Made by a program: the position numbers and the translations under genes. From NCBI GenBank assembly GCA_038373865.1, contig JAXGGA010003956.1, positions 1-64,000 of the forward strand: 64,000 nucleotides of DNA. Direction: 5' to 3'. Below, one piece after another: positions 48,401-63,400 of the stretch. How positions within the stretch are numbered: the stretch's first letter is position 1; the number at the start of each line of letters is the position of its first letter. The notes under the pieces are model-generated. The model had not been told where the DNA came from. It did no database searches and was given only the letters and a program-made list of their open reading frames with translations. Source of the stretch: Uloborus plumipes (Eukaryota; Arthropoda; Arachnida; Araneae; Uloboridae).

Positions 48401-51400
48401 TGAATAACGAATTATTTTAACAGAAATGTATGGTAGTTTTTCCAATAAAATACGAAATAATATAGTTTTGGAAAGAAATATCTGATTAAAAATTTATATG
48501 GTCACCCAGGCATGTAAGGGTAGAAGATTCATGCCTTATTGGAATTTTTACATGCACTGGGCATGTCGGACAATATAATTTTCAAGCCCTTATTACCGAG
48601 CATTATCACCTTCCCAAAAAATGCGTTATTCGGGTAGGTGATTTATACTTAAGCTTGCCAGATTTCTGAAATGTTCAACTGGGACACCGGAATTCCTCCC
48701 CCCCCCTCAATGTCATGGGTAATACATGATTTGAAGTGGAGAGACCCTGATAATTTTTGTTGCATATTGCAGCTCTTATAGTATGTTACATTTTAATTGT
48801 TGATGAAATCAGCCTCACCTTTTTCAGTAGCAATAGATTTAAACAATGATATGATGGTTAACTGAACTAGCCGCTGTTGTAGTATAACTGTATGGTAGTT
48901 TGGTTCTTCCATATTTTGTTCACACTTATCGATGTTCAAACAAGACACAACTGTCTGTAGAGCCTAAAAATAAAATTTTAATAGTTTTGAAAAATACATG
49001 CAACAGAAATAAAAACAACATTAAAAAACACCATTTATTTTAAAATCTTATATATTTTAGGGATGTTACAAAAAGTAACTGAATAACTGAATATCCAATA
49101 CTTGGCTGAAAATTAGACCACATACAGATTATCCGTGGCACTTAAAAAACACTAGGAAACAAATGTTTTAATATTTAAAACTAATTATTAATAAAGACTC
49201 AGTAAAACTTGATCATACTGCTGGTAAAAGTAAAGGGCAAAATATAGTGGATTATGTTACTTCAGGCTTGACTGAAAAAAACAATTAGGTATAATCACTA
49301 CTTTTTGGGCTACAAAAACCTTTTCAATTTATAATGCTTTAATACTTTCTTTTTTTAGACTTTCTTTCACTTTTTTTTTTTGAAAAATGTTTAATCTGAT
49401 GTGATGATCCGAAACATAAAATAAATTAGGTAATGTTACTTTTGAAAACTATCCCAGTGCATTAAGTTCACTTTTATAAGATGAGCTCTTTTTACAATCA
49501 ATAAGTTTCCTTTTAATTGCATGGAATATGCTTTTGGTATCAAAGAGAAAACATGTTTGATATTTTCTTCAAATAATTTTTCTTTGAAAGTTTTTGGATG
49601 TGATTTTTTAAAGTATTTATAGAACTTACTAGTGGATATACCTGGCGTCTTGGGGGTTAAAATGCAGCATGCGAAATCCAAGAAAGTATTTCTTGTGACA
49701 ACGTGGTTAGTTAAATCGGCGTGAAGGACAGTAGGAAATCAAATTCGAATGTGTTATTTATCTGTGATGATTTTCCAAAAAATTGGGTTTCTGCTTTTGA
49801 AAAAATAAAAACAAATGTATTATATATGCAAGGGTGAATACTCATGAAAGAAACATATCTTAACTACTTGAATTGAGAGAAGACTCAGACAACACCGTGA
49901 AGCAAAGACAAATACTAAACGCAAAATTACTTAATAATTTTTAAATGTTAAGAATGTGGCATTTTTATTAGCAACTGTAATCTAAAATTTCAAAAAACTG
50001 CATAAAATGTGTTTTAAGAACAAAACTCTTCATATATAAAAATAAATGTATGTATGTCCTTTATAGACTCAAAAACTACCTGTCTAATTTTACTAAAAAT
50101 TTCACAATTTGTTTGTGTCCTCACTGTGCACATCAAGAGACCAATTCGAAATTTTGTTCCAATTTTAGTCGATACTTCCACACAAAATCTCTAATTTTTT
50201 AAAGGCTTTCCCCCATTCAAATTATTATTTAGTGCTTCATCTCAACTTCTTGTGTGGAGGCAGAAATCTTCATATAGAAGAAAAGAGAGCCAAAAAAAAA
50301 AAAAAAAACTGGTAGATAATATGAAATTCATGAGGATTCCTGCCTCCAACTTGGTTAATCTTACTCCATATAAGCACGAAACTGCAGTCCTTCGATGGAA
50401 TAAGAGTTGGCGGTATTTTGCATATATCATTCTTATTAGTGAGGCAGATGAAGTAGGGGTTTAAGCGTGAACCCTCAAAATCCATAGCTTTAACCCATTA
50501 ATGCCTAGCGTCCCGTTTTAGGGACGATCCAAAAAAGGGTCTGAATTTCCCCAAAATGAACATTTCAACCAAATAATAGTGTTCAATGAGTACCTTGGTA
50601 TTGTTTCAATTCGTTATTAACAGATTACAGCATATAACCATTGTAAAGTGTATTCTGTAGCCGTTTTAATATGATCTTTATCAAAAATGACATCGTTCAC
50701 AATCTCAAGAAAAAAAGCCAAGTTTTCAAAGTCATTCCCAGCTTCCTAGTTTATGTTCATTGCTGATTTTATTGCTTCTTATAAAATGTCTTTTTAAATA
50801 TTATATCATAGGCAGAAAAAAAAAATTAGTAAACAAAGTATGCACCCTCTGGTGTCTACCGTAACTTTTAAGGGACAATTTTTCTTTCCTTAATAAAAAA
50901 ATTATTTTTTACATGATATATTTTTAATTATTTTTCCTGTCCATTAAACACCGTTTGTAACCAGTATACAAAATATCTTTGGAAAAAAAATTGTCAGGCA
51001 TTAATGGGTTAATATTAGCTACCAGTTTTTTTTTTTCTTTGGCTCTCTTTGCTTCTGTAAGAGGATTTCTACCTCCAGTTCGGTTAATCCTATTCCAGGC
51101 AGACGAGTGCCAATAAGCACGAAACTGCAGTCCTTGGACGTAATAACCGAGTTGGCGGTCTATTGCAAAAATTCAATCTACTTATATTAAAAACTGAGTA
51201 TTTTTCTAACTATCTTTCTTTCTATGTCACGCTTCTTTCTCCTGAACGCCAATGAACTGAAAGTCGAACCAGGTACCGATAGATAGGTAATTTTTCAAGC
51301 TTCATTAGTTTCAATTTATATAATTATACGATTTTAATTAGCGAAGATATCAATTAATAAGTAGTCAAGTTTAAAGCGATTAAGCCTAATAAATGATTAA

Positions 51401-54400
51401 ATATGAAATCCATTCTTGCAAAACGTGGTTGCTATGAAACAGTATAATAACAATGATAATGAGAATTTTGAATGAAGGCTTAACTAAATCAAACACGAAA
51501 CTCATAAGCGGACCACTTACGTAGTATTTTTATCGCTACCTACTTGTAATATTTCGAAACATTCATTTGTTGAAAAGCCATCTACTTATATTAAAAACCG
51601 AGTATCTATGTCTACTTCTTTCCCTTGAGAGAGCAGAACTTGCTGTAACTTTCCTCGCCATTTTGAAGGCGCGAAACATCTCAATAATTCAAATGATTTT
51701 TTTGATGCAGGAAAAAAATGAAGACGTAAAGCGCCTGTTAGCGAGCCCCCTTGGCGGGAAGTAGTTTTTTGAAATTTTCCTCTACTTTCAAGGCACGAAG
51801 TGCCCGTGCAACGCCGGGTCACGTGCGTGATATGTCTTGAAATCGAATGAACATTAAATTATACCAAATAATCTAACATCAGAATGAGGTAAAAGTTAGA
51901 GAGGGAGCACGTTATGCATCAACATGCCGCAGAAAGCTAATCTAGCTGCCCTGGCAGCTAGTAATATTTTAAAAACATCTATTCATTTGGTCTCAAAAAA
52001 GAAATACTCCAATTTCTTCCAAAGGCTTAATTATTTTAAGGCCAAAACTTAAAGTATACATGAAATACCTCAAGATCCATCAAGCAAGTCATAGATGAGA
52101 GAGACTGTAATATGTTACAGACAATTTCAACACAGGTTTTCGTATCTCGCATTATTTTCTTCATTTCAACTAATTCCATTTCAGGAAGTATATGAAATAC
52201 ATCATCACTCGTGTCCCCCGGCACATCATCTGTCAAAATGTGAAATGGCAGGAGGATGAAGTTTAACTTATTCTTAGTTATCGGATGACACCTCTCAGAT
52301 ACTCTGGAACAAAAAGATTTAATGAATAGTGTAAAGTAAAAAAATAAGATAAAATAAAGAAAAATCAAAGACAGAGCATATATTATCACTGATAATGTGG
52401 TGTTTCTTAATCTAATGCTCAATGATAAACATAACTGTAACACATATATTTCAGGGTTCGAAGTCATTGCTGGCCTACTGGTCTAGTGAAACCCGCTTCG
52501 AACCACCAGACGTTGAAAATCCTCCATAACGCGAAGCCTCTACGGGTGCTCTCTGTCAATAGACTGTGTGTTTTTTACTGTTTAATCAATAAGTTACAAA
52601 TGAAACAGTTTTATTTAAAATAAAAGTAATTATGAAGTAAATTATTTTAAGTACAAACATGTTTAGTATTAAATTTAAAGCAGACCAGAAATGTTGTCTG
52701 AGGACCAGTACTGGTTCATATTATGTATCTGGTCCGAGGGACCAGTATGTTTTTTACTAATTTCTAACCCTGTATTTTAATTTTACATGGCATTTATGTG
52801 TTTTAACATTCAGTTTTTGTGGCAACAGAATGACAAATTGTGACTTCAATAATTGAAATGCTTTAAGAATAGCCAACTAATACTGAACAAAATAAGGTTG
52901 AGGATCAATTGCAAAATAATTCAGTCATTTTCAACATGAAAATAATATTTTTAATTTGTGAAAATAACAAACGAGCTTGATGAAATCATCTAGTTACTCA
53001 ATGATTTTCTCATAGCATGTAATTAACCCTTCACTGCACGGTGTGCCAGATCTGGCACAAACCAATAAAACCCTCATATATTCCTACGATTTTTAAATGC
53101 AGTTAAACTGAGCTTTGTGCCCCTTCTGGAACATTGCTACAACAGTTTAGTGTGATTTTTATGCACTAGTTAGTTGCACTAGTCTAGGTATTACAGTTCT
53201 TGCTTTTGAAAGAAAGAGTGTCTGCATTTCTGTTAGAAGTGTGCTTAGTCATTATTTCCTTTGTTCTAAAAAATGTTTAAATACACTTAGTGGAAAGTTT
53301 GTTTATACCACTTATGGCACAAAACACATTGTGGATTATTACACTTATCCGTATACAAAGCATATGCTATGTGCTTTGTGCCATATATAGAACAAACAAT
53401 TAAAACATCATTTTTGGTGCACATTTTTAAGATTAATTTTTTTCTTCATTTTTCCTGAACTCAGGGCTATTTAAAAGGTAACAAATGATTTTTTTCATGA
53501 AAATATAAAAAATCGTGCAGTGAAGGGTTAAGTACCTTATAAAACATTTAAAAAACGAAATAGCTAAGATTTCTAATGCGTTTTTTAATGAAAACAGATA
53601 CAAAATTATGATCAGTAGTTTCCCAGCTTCTTACACATCATATACAAATAACAAACTAAAGGTAAAGATCTATGAGATAACATGAAAAAGTATTATTAAT
53701 ATTTTCTTCTAATGCCTGGTTCATACACTGGCTCATAAACAAATCCCCATTTCTCCGCAGAATTTTCCCAACTTAAACAGAGACTTGTACAGGAACTCGA
53801 TAGATGTGGGATTTATAACAGTTCCTGTCAATGTAAATTTAAATATATGGGATAGACTCGTTGTTCTCTTAAGTTCCGCATTGAAGAACACGAGAATTGT
53901 GTAAAGAAACAGGACTGTAAATTCTCCTCCATTACTCAACACCGATGGTCCTGTAATCATAATTTTGATTTTTCTTCGGCTAAAATTATACATGGGTGTT
54001 CCTCTGTTTTTGATTTAGATTTTTGGGAATCTTATTATACCTGGAACAATTCAAATTCAGTAGTTGAATGATTTGTTGAGAACACCACCTTTCCCTGGTA
54101 TTTGGAAATCTTTCCTTTAATATTCCTTTGTCCAATACATTTCCCCCGAGCATAGATGTCACTGTTGTTCCTCTGACGTAGTAGCTTCCGGTTCCCACTT
54201 CTTGGTTGGTTTATTTATTCTGGTTTATCTTAGCTTCCCCTGTTCACTTGTCAGTCTTTGGCATGGGAATCTATCTTTTTTTTTTATGCACTGATGATGG
54301 GGCTTGCAGTTTATAACCCTGAAACAGCTGTTTGCTGAGTTTTAAACTCTTTTTAATCGTATTTATTAGTACTTTTTAAACGTTGTCTATTTTTACTCAT

Positions 54401-57400
54401 TTTACATAGTATAAAGTTTTTGACTGCTGTTTTACAAACCCCTATTACATTCACAAAATGGCTCAACTTTTGCCAGAGGTAAGCTCCTCAAATTTCGGGG
54501 TGTGTTCACAAACTTTTCCCCCCCTCTAGGAATTACAAAAGTGTTACATTAGATCAAAATAAATTTTAAGAGACATAGTGATTTGCATCGTAGCATTATA
54601 AAAGGACTCCTTACTAACATTCTGATGAATCCTTTCTCAAATTGGGTTGGAGAGAAATGAGACTGTTAATAAACTTGCTAATGCTGAAGCAGTTCCAAAT
54701 GTGAATTTTGATTTCAACCTTTATAAATCTCAACAGAAAAGAGCCTTAAAGGAACTTGGCACTCAAACAGTGCCCTCCTACCAGAGTTAGAAACAAGCGG
54801 TCGTTATTCGAATTTTGTGATCAAAAATTCTGATTTGACCCTTAGATTTTAAATTCTAGGAGAAAAATTTGATGCCTAAAGCTTTGGATCACATTTAAAC
54901 TTTTTTTCTTGACTCATAGTGAATAAGACCACTAAGATAAATTTGCAAAAGTAATAAAAAAAAAACAATCAATTTTGTGTTTAACAATCATTTCCTTTTG
55001 TACATCTTACAAAGATGCCAAACCGTAGCAATTTACATGCTGTAACAACATGCTACACATATATATGTACATTAGTATTTGGATATAGATATTTGATCCA
55101 TTAAAAATGCGTCAAGGTTGCTTGTTTTGACGCGTAAAAGCTTATATTAGGAGCTATTATGAAGCCTAGATTTACATTTTTATTTCTAATACTGCCTCCC
55201 ACCATTGGTTATATGGTCGACAAGCCTGGAATCTTAATTGATTCCGGTCTGAATTGCTGCAAATCTTCCAGCTTAGTGAAGAAAAAAATATAAAAAGTAA
55301 GACTCATCTTTATTTTCAGGAACTAAAATCTTGCATCTTGCATCAGACACTCAAAGAAAACCAGACAGACTGAATGAGCATGTAAAAAACCATATGATCA
55401 GCACAGCACCAGTTAAGGACACAGTTACTAGCTTAGTTGACACCTGATTGATCGATTGTATGCAAATGAGCTCTGCGCTCTTGACCAATCATATGTCAAC
55501 TAGGCCATAATGCTATATTTTCAGCTATTATTATTAATAAGAAAATGTATTTTTTTTTCTTAAACAATAAATAGGTCATGGAAGAACATTTTATACTTAT
55601 CAAGAAGATTATGTGCAGGGTAGACTAGAGAAATAATGTTCGTGGCGGGAGAAAAAATGTTCCTTACTTGCACAATTTGCAATGTACATCAAGCATTGTC
55701 GGAACACATTCTTAGTTCTGTTGGGTTGACAAGGAGGACTGTTCAACAAGGAGGAAGGTTGACAAGGACTCTTTTCAATAAACTTTTAAGACTTTTGACT
55801 TTTTATTTTGTTTAATACTACAACTGTTCTTTAATTTCAGAGGCTTTTAGTTTTTCTGTGTGTTTTTATGCATTGCATTTGCGTTTTTTCTATTATACTG
55901 TTCCATGTCCATGGCTTTGTGTTTTTACACAGGGAATAATATAAAAACATTTTTTTAAATCATAAACGTTTTCAAGATATAATTAGTTGCATGGTCGAGA
56001 GGGGGAAGGTGGCGTTTTAATTTCATACTGGCAAACTTCAACTTTTAAAAATTGTAATCCAAGCACCAGTCTACTTTTTCATTTCATTATCTTATACTCG
56101 AGTCTGTATAAATGTTTCCACAGCTTTTTTTTTTTCAGGAATACACCACTGGACATTAGTAAAGTAACTTACCTAAGGATTTCTGCAGCAAGATGGTACG
56201 CTGAATCAAAGTTCAATTGCTTCAAAAGAGATTTCACAATGTCTATCAAAACAGGCTCTGTTTCAGGTTTTCTGTAACATTTAGTTATTAAGTAAACATA
56301 AATGTGTACAAAAACATGGGCATATCCATAGTGGGGCCGCTTTCTTCAAAAATAAAATAATTAAAATAAAATTTTAAAATAAATTAGTTAATTTAAAATA
56401 ATAACAATAATTGAAGTTATTTAAAAAATATTTCCAAACTTATTGGAAAAGTTGTTGGTGTTCACCATAACGGATTTGTGTGTGTGTGTGTGTGGGGGGG
56501 GGGGAGGCTTCCCAAAAGGATTAAAAGTATTTTACAACATATTTAATGTTCAATTCTTTTTAATTTTTCCAGAAAAAGTTTAAATTTAGAAAGCTGCCTA
56601 CCGTAGGTTGATCATTTCAGAATTATTTAGGATGGGGGAGGTAGTGGATGTATATTTGATGAATTTCACACAGACACACAACAAAATACATAGCTACTGT
56701 TTCATAACCTTGGGGGTGTCTTCAGGGCCAATGAGAGGTCATGTCAGTCTTGGCGCAAACAAGGGGCCCAACTTGGAAGCGGAGTAGTGTAAGTTTCACA
56801 AGTTTTAGGGGGAGCAGGGTGGGGTGGGGGGAGGGGGGGTGGCCTTGGCTCTTGGTGTTTCCCCACCCTCATTGCCCAAATGGTGGCTCCGCCCTCTTCC
56901 ATTTTTGTCATATTTTGTATCGAGACTCTAGATGATGTACATAAATAATGATAGAAGACTTAAAACATTTTAGGTAATTTATTAAAGTACAGTAGAGTCT
57001 CGAAAATCCGAGTCTCAAAAGTCTGAGGTTCCGCTTAATCCGAGGCTCTTTATTGACATTTTAAGGTCTATCTTTCATTAAAATTTGCATTAAAATCTGA
57101 AAATAAGAACCTTTTGCGATTGGAAAATTTTCTTTTGTGCTCACAATAAAGTAGTAAAAAAAGTATTGAGAGGTTGGAGTCAAAGACATTCATCAAGTGT
57201 CACGAAATATTCTTTAACAACTAGAGATACATTAACATATGCTTTGGAAATAATAACTTGATATAAAAGGACTTGAAATTAAGTTTATCTCACTGATGAT
57301 GATCAAAAAGTGTTACGTTTCTACTGTTAAGAATTTTTTCCGGATAATCCGAGTTTTCAGTTATCCGAGGTGGCATGAGCCCCAATTACCTCGGATTTTC

Positions 57401-60400
57401 GAGACTCTACTGTACAATGAATTTAGGAAAAAACTTAACGCAAGAACTTCATTGCTGTAATCTGAAGTCGTTCTCTTAATTTCTAAAAGATGAAAGTTAC
57501 GTTCTCTTTTAAATATACAAGTAATACTTAATACAATTCAATATTCAAGGCTAAACTATATTACAATTTTGAGCTGGATATGCCGTTGAGAAATATATAT
57601 AGTAAAATAAATAAATAAAAGAAGAATACTAACAGTGTGAGCAGCTTAATAAGAAGGTTAATGATTTTGCTGTGAAAGTAGGTTGTTTGTGCAGCGTTAT
57701 CTAAAAGTGATTTCATTCCTTGCAATAATACTTCACTGAAATTTTCACTAAGTTGTTTGTCTTTTGCTGTTAAAAGTTTGTCCAGTGTCATAATGCAGCA
57801 ATCGCTTATATTACTTTTCGGAGGTTGAGGCACAAATTCTATACTAGAAACAATCTCGGGCAAAATCTTCTGCAAAAAGTCATTCATTAAGCTATTCTCA
57901 GGATCTGACATTGAGACTGCTTTCGAACTCCACAGGGGCAAAATAACTGCAAAATAAGAGGCTGCCGATTTTCTAACGTAGTAAGAGCTGGATTGAAAAC
58001 TTGCAAATACAAAGTCTGGAATACCTGAAATTAAGAGAAACAAATATTTTATTAATTGGAAGAAAAATAATGCAAACAAATTACTCTAATCTTTCTACTC
58101 TTAAATTAGACTCTTTTTTTTACTCTCTCTCACTCTACACTAGCAATACCATGGCCATCATTTAACACATTTGCTATGTAATCTTTACTAGTATTATAAA
58201 TTCTAATATTATAAATGCATAAATGCATTATAAATGCAAAATTATGAAAACTCCCCTCGCTTGTGTCTATCTTAGGTTTCGCCAAAATTAGAAAGCAGAT
58301 CATAAAGTAACTTAGGTTGCAGACCACTGCTTTAGGGTGTTGGGAATAGATTAGAGTGCAAATTAGTTCCAAAGAAAAACATGAGGCATTTCTACTTAGT
58401 TTCTTAAGAGTCCCTTTGTAAAAAGAATCTTTCATTATTTTACAATTTTGTAATGGATCAGTGAGAAATCTAAAAAAAACAAATAAATAAAACTACACAT
58501 ACAGATTAAGCAAACAATTCTTGAGGTATTTTATAGCCTGACTGAGAAGTTTACTTACAATCCATTGAGGCTTAAATAATTTCATTTGTTAACATAGTAT
58601 AGACTAAAGTTGGTTTGCAATGGGATAAGGATTATTGGCACTATGCCAATCCAAGAATTTTCGCTCAGAGCTCCCCAACCCAGAAATGATAAACAAGATA
58701 ATGATAAAAGAACATGATAAATATATCATATATAACATAAACAATTTAGGTACTTATCTGTTAGACAGGGGTGAGTGAAAAATTGCCAAATAATGTATCG
58801 CTAAATAATATATAATTCCGCCAAACTTCTTACAACCATATTTGTTTACCATTGAACGTACTTTTGTTCCGTCTGGACAGATTTGTCAATCGCTTTACTT
58901 GGCAATTTTTATTTTTCACTTGTGCCCAGCTAGCGGATAAGTACTGCAATTTATAAGCTTTAGAATGTTAAATTCAATGACTAAATAGTTACTTCGTTCC
59001 AAAGACCACTTCATTCCTTCATCATGTTTAGCAATACACAATGAGAATACTAGAAGGGCATCAAGTATTGATGTAGACAATGTAGAGATGTCAGTATACA
59101 TGCAGATCACAAAAACAGATTCCAGAAGTAATGATTTTTTATAGGAAACAAACAGTTCTTCAACTTCCAGTATGACTCCAAACATTTTGATGCAAAATAC
59201 TTCAATTGCTGTACACAAATCCTTGGTCTTTCCTCCGGCAGAATCCAAGGCCTTCTCTATCAAATGCAGAGCATCTGTTTCCTGAACTAACTTTTCAAGA
59301 AAATCTACAAAGCAAGTATAAATATACATAAATTAAACACAATATTTAAAAACCAAACCTGAAATAAAAATATTGGTACTATTCCATTAAAGATTTGTTT
59401 ATTTATGCATGATATTGGTGTACATTTTCAATAAAATCTTGAAATACAGTACACTCCTGATCATACGCGGAATTGGGTGGCACGGGTATCGAAGATACGA
59501 AAATTGCGGATAATCCGAAAAAAGCATAAAATAAGGGGTAAAGAAGATAAAAAATGTCTTTTGCTTAAAAATAATTGCATTACACTTAAAACGTGATATA
59601 TACAAACAGTGCTAATAGGTACAGCATAAAAAATTGTTTGTATTTGAGGTTCTCAAGCATATATAAAATTTATAAAGAAGTGGTACTTACAATAACGCCC
59701 ATGTAAAATAATTTTTTGGATAAAGTAAACCGCTCTCTTGGGTGAGAAATGCTAAGAAAAAACAAAATTTAAATTCGTGCTTTTTTTAAAAAAATCAGTT
59801 AGTTGTACTTGTTTCTTGCTACGAAATATTTGCTGCACATTGTACAAGAATAAAGTTAATTAAGAATTTTTTCCCCCCGAGACCCTAATGGATAATCAAG
59901 AGTTTACAGTAATCTAAAGGCACCACAACATTTTTTGTCTCATGGTTAAGGTGACCATTTTTTCTCTACATAAAAACAGGACACTTACCACTTTGAGGCA
60001 TCTGCACATGTATAAAGTAAACCCCTGACTATCTGTGGTCCGATTATCTGCAGATCTTTCACACATTTTTTTCTTTTTCTATGGTTATGATTTACTGAAT
60101 ACAGAAAAATGCGAATGGGCTTTGGTCACATTTAGCTTTTCGAGATCATTTTTAGCCAAAACCTCAATGTATGTGCAAATTATAACTCCAACGTTCATGA
60201 GGCACTAATATGCTGGGATACTGCAAACACGTGTTTCAGCGGTACAAGGAACGTCTTTTTCAATGCATTTTTTTCCCTCCATGTATATGTTGTGTTATTG
60301 ACTTTTTTTAGCTATTGCCTATACTAGGATCCTGTTTTACCTATTATTTGAATTATCCGTGGTATTCGCTTATCCGCGGTTACTATGCCACTCTATTCCG

Positions 60401-63400
60401 CGGATAATCAGGAGTTTAAATTGTATTAAAGCAAAGTAGTCTTTTTATTTTGAAGAGTTTATGACAAACAAAAACAGAGCTGAACACTAGATGCAAGAGT
60501 ACTTTTGATGATTTTTAATATGAATAAAATTCTTGGTAGAATTTCATACAATCGACTTTTGTAAGCAATACTGCTTTAGGAACTTTGATTTGCAACTGTG
60601 CTTTTTCACAAAGCTACAATTCAGTCAGGAAAAGTTACCCTTCTACGAGTGCCCAGGAAAACAAAAAAAACATATTAAATAATTATAGATGATTAAAGTT
60701 ATTAACATTAAAATGCTTTAAACAGCAACAAAAAGTGAAATTTTAATTGAAGCCAGAGCTGTGATTACCTATATATGCTAAACAAGCTATGAGCTAAGGC
60801 TTTGTTTTATATAGGCATCCCAACTGAAAAAATTGCAAGACTTGTTTTTTAAAATATTGAAAAGCACGGGAACAAATAAATTTGTTGCTTTTGCTGGTAG
60901 ATCTGGGGTGAAGGTGGGGAGCACGAGCGTCACGGCCAATGGGGATTTGGGGACGCGTCCCCCCCAATAATTTTGGAGAGGGGGACAGTCCCCCCTAATA
61001 TTTTTTCACAAGCTTCACTTTAAAATTTAAAAATTCAGAAATAAGAGGACACGCATGTTACAATAAATTAATAATCAATTGATACATTGATTTCTGAAAA
61101 AAGAAAGTTCTTCGTTTTAAGACATTATAAAGAATAAAATAAAGTAAGCTATTTAATTTTTTGTCACTTCCCATCTGCGGCAAGATCAGTGAGGATCGAA
61201 GATCACGTCCCCGGCAAGAGGTTCTCATCCCCCCCAATATTTTTTCACAAGTTTCACTTAAAAATTCAGAAACGTTATAATAAATCAATAATTAAGTGAT
61301 ACATTGATTTCAGAAAAAAGAAAGTTCTTATGTAGACAATAACCAAACAAAGTAAAGTTAGCTATTTAATTTTTGGCGCAAATCCCCTCCCTTGAAAATT
61401 TTTCGTCTCAACTCTCTAATTTTACATATTTTTTATTTTTTCAATTTTTATTAATATTTTAGCTGCTTGAAATTTGTATGCTCAATCAAACGTATATTTC
61501 ATTCTTTTTTTCTATGTTTGCAAAACGTTATGAAACCAAAACTTTAGAATCTCTACTGAACTCTGAATTTTTAAACTTTTAAGTTTAAGTGGTTTTCTGA
61601 GTTTAAACCAGGTTACAATGTGTTGTGTTCACAAAGATATACTGGACAATGTTGATTCGAAAATAATTGCAAAAAAAAAAATCCTCAGCAAAAACAGTCG
61701 CAGAAATGTTTTTAATCTAGTTTTGGAATAAATATTTTAAACTTTTATCATTTCGTGGGCTGATATCTTTTGTGTCTCATCTTATTTTTCATGTTGCTTG
61801 AATTTGTAAAATTTGACAATAGGTGTGTTAACTCCAATTCGTTTAAAAAGATCAAAAGTGAAATGTTTTTGTTAAGATATCTATGTGCTATAGTACGTCA
61901 CATAGTATTTTGTAGCAAGCTCACCAGTTCAAGTTTACGGTCAGGGGGGGAAGGGGGTTTGCAAGGGAAATATACTCAGTATACAAAGTGTGAAAATAAA
62001 AAACAAAATACCTTTGTAAATCTTTGCACAGAAATCGTTTCTAAAACCCGGGGGGGGGGGGGTAGACGCCTTCCCTCTGGCTACCCAAATTACAGATCTT
62101 TTTCGTACCGCACGATGAAATTTTTGAAGTCAAAATGAGATCAATGTCCGTCCCCCCCAATAATACGACCTCAGTGACGCCTATGGGGGGGGGGGGAGTA
62201 TGTTCAAAAACTATTTATACTGAACGCCAATGCGAGCAACTGATGATGTATTATCTTTCACCCACCCAAACTCGTCCTCTGTCAATTAATGTCAGTAATT
62301 ACTCTAATCAAAACATTGATTGATCTGAATTTGCAAAAAGAGTATACAACTTTTAAAAAGTTTGTGACTGCCTTTTTTTTTCTTGATATTTTTGTTGTTT
62401 CAATTGTTTCTTATAATGCAAAATTTTACATCTTTTGTTTTATTTTTATTATGCCCTGATTGAAAAACTCCTGAATTACATGCTCCATTTAAAGTAAGGT
62501 TTAAAATTAATAGCAGGTCTGGGAACTAAAAAAATCACTAGTCACTAAATTTCTACAGCAAAACAAGATGAAATTTGTTTTAGGGTCAATATTTCCACCT
62601 TTCCAAAGCAACACAGGTCAGATATTTTTGACTTTTATTCCCTTTTCAGCATTGGTGTGACAGAAATATACTTGCTGTTTCCTTTTGTTGAAAACTGTTT
62701 TTTTTTTAATTTTTTTAATTAGCTATAACCAAGACAACAGAATGGACCTCAAAAAGTGTATAACTCAGTGAAACTTTGTTGTTACTGGACTATCGAATGA
62801 GTGACATTTCTTTTCATTTTCATCCCTGCCTAAAGGGGGTCTCTATGACTCCCTTGATACTCCTTCTCCTCTAAGATTCACCCCAAAAAAACAGAAGGAA
62901 ACACATAGAGAAAACTTTCTGTGTTTTTTACTTGCTGTTATAAAACTTTAAATGATGTGTAATATGTTATGAGCATTCAAAAGGTCAGAAATATTCATCC
63001 AACTTTTGTTTTTTCAATTTCTAGTAGCATAATCCTTCTCACATTTTTTCCCTTCAGGAGCAATAATTCTGAAGTGTAACTAAACTAAACAGAAAGTTTA
63101 GGAATTCAGCGTTTCCCGCAGTTTTTATTACGTCTTCTTGCGGGAATTGTTCTTCAATTTACAATCAAATAATATATAAACTTTTAGAATTGGACGACAA
63201 AATCATTACATTTACAAGTCATAATCTATTTCATAATCGTATAAAATAGTAATTGTTAATTAAAATGAGGATTAATCTAATTTTCAGACTGAATTTTCGG
63301 AAATTGAAAATAAACCAAGAACTAAAAATAATTTAAATCATGTTTTACCTTTTTTACTTTCTTTACCTTCTGTCACTATGCCGGCACTTTTTATAAAACT

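Noticed and set aside
52304..52467. N-terminal extension of the open frame leading into BRAT1 exon 6
   Set aside because: It lies upstream of a good TTCCAG acceptor, is hydrophobic low-complexity, and the phase from exon 5 (AG|A) fits the acceptor exactly.
58561..58660. Extra BRAT1 exon ending at a GTAAGT donor (about 58558)
   Set aside because: All three frames after the nearest acceptor hit stops before the donor, so it cannot join exons 2 and 3.
61770..62323. Two overlapping + strand open frames in the first BRAT1 intron
   Set aside because: They contain Gly runs from poly-G tracts and no recognisable domain; they are probably transposon debris.
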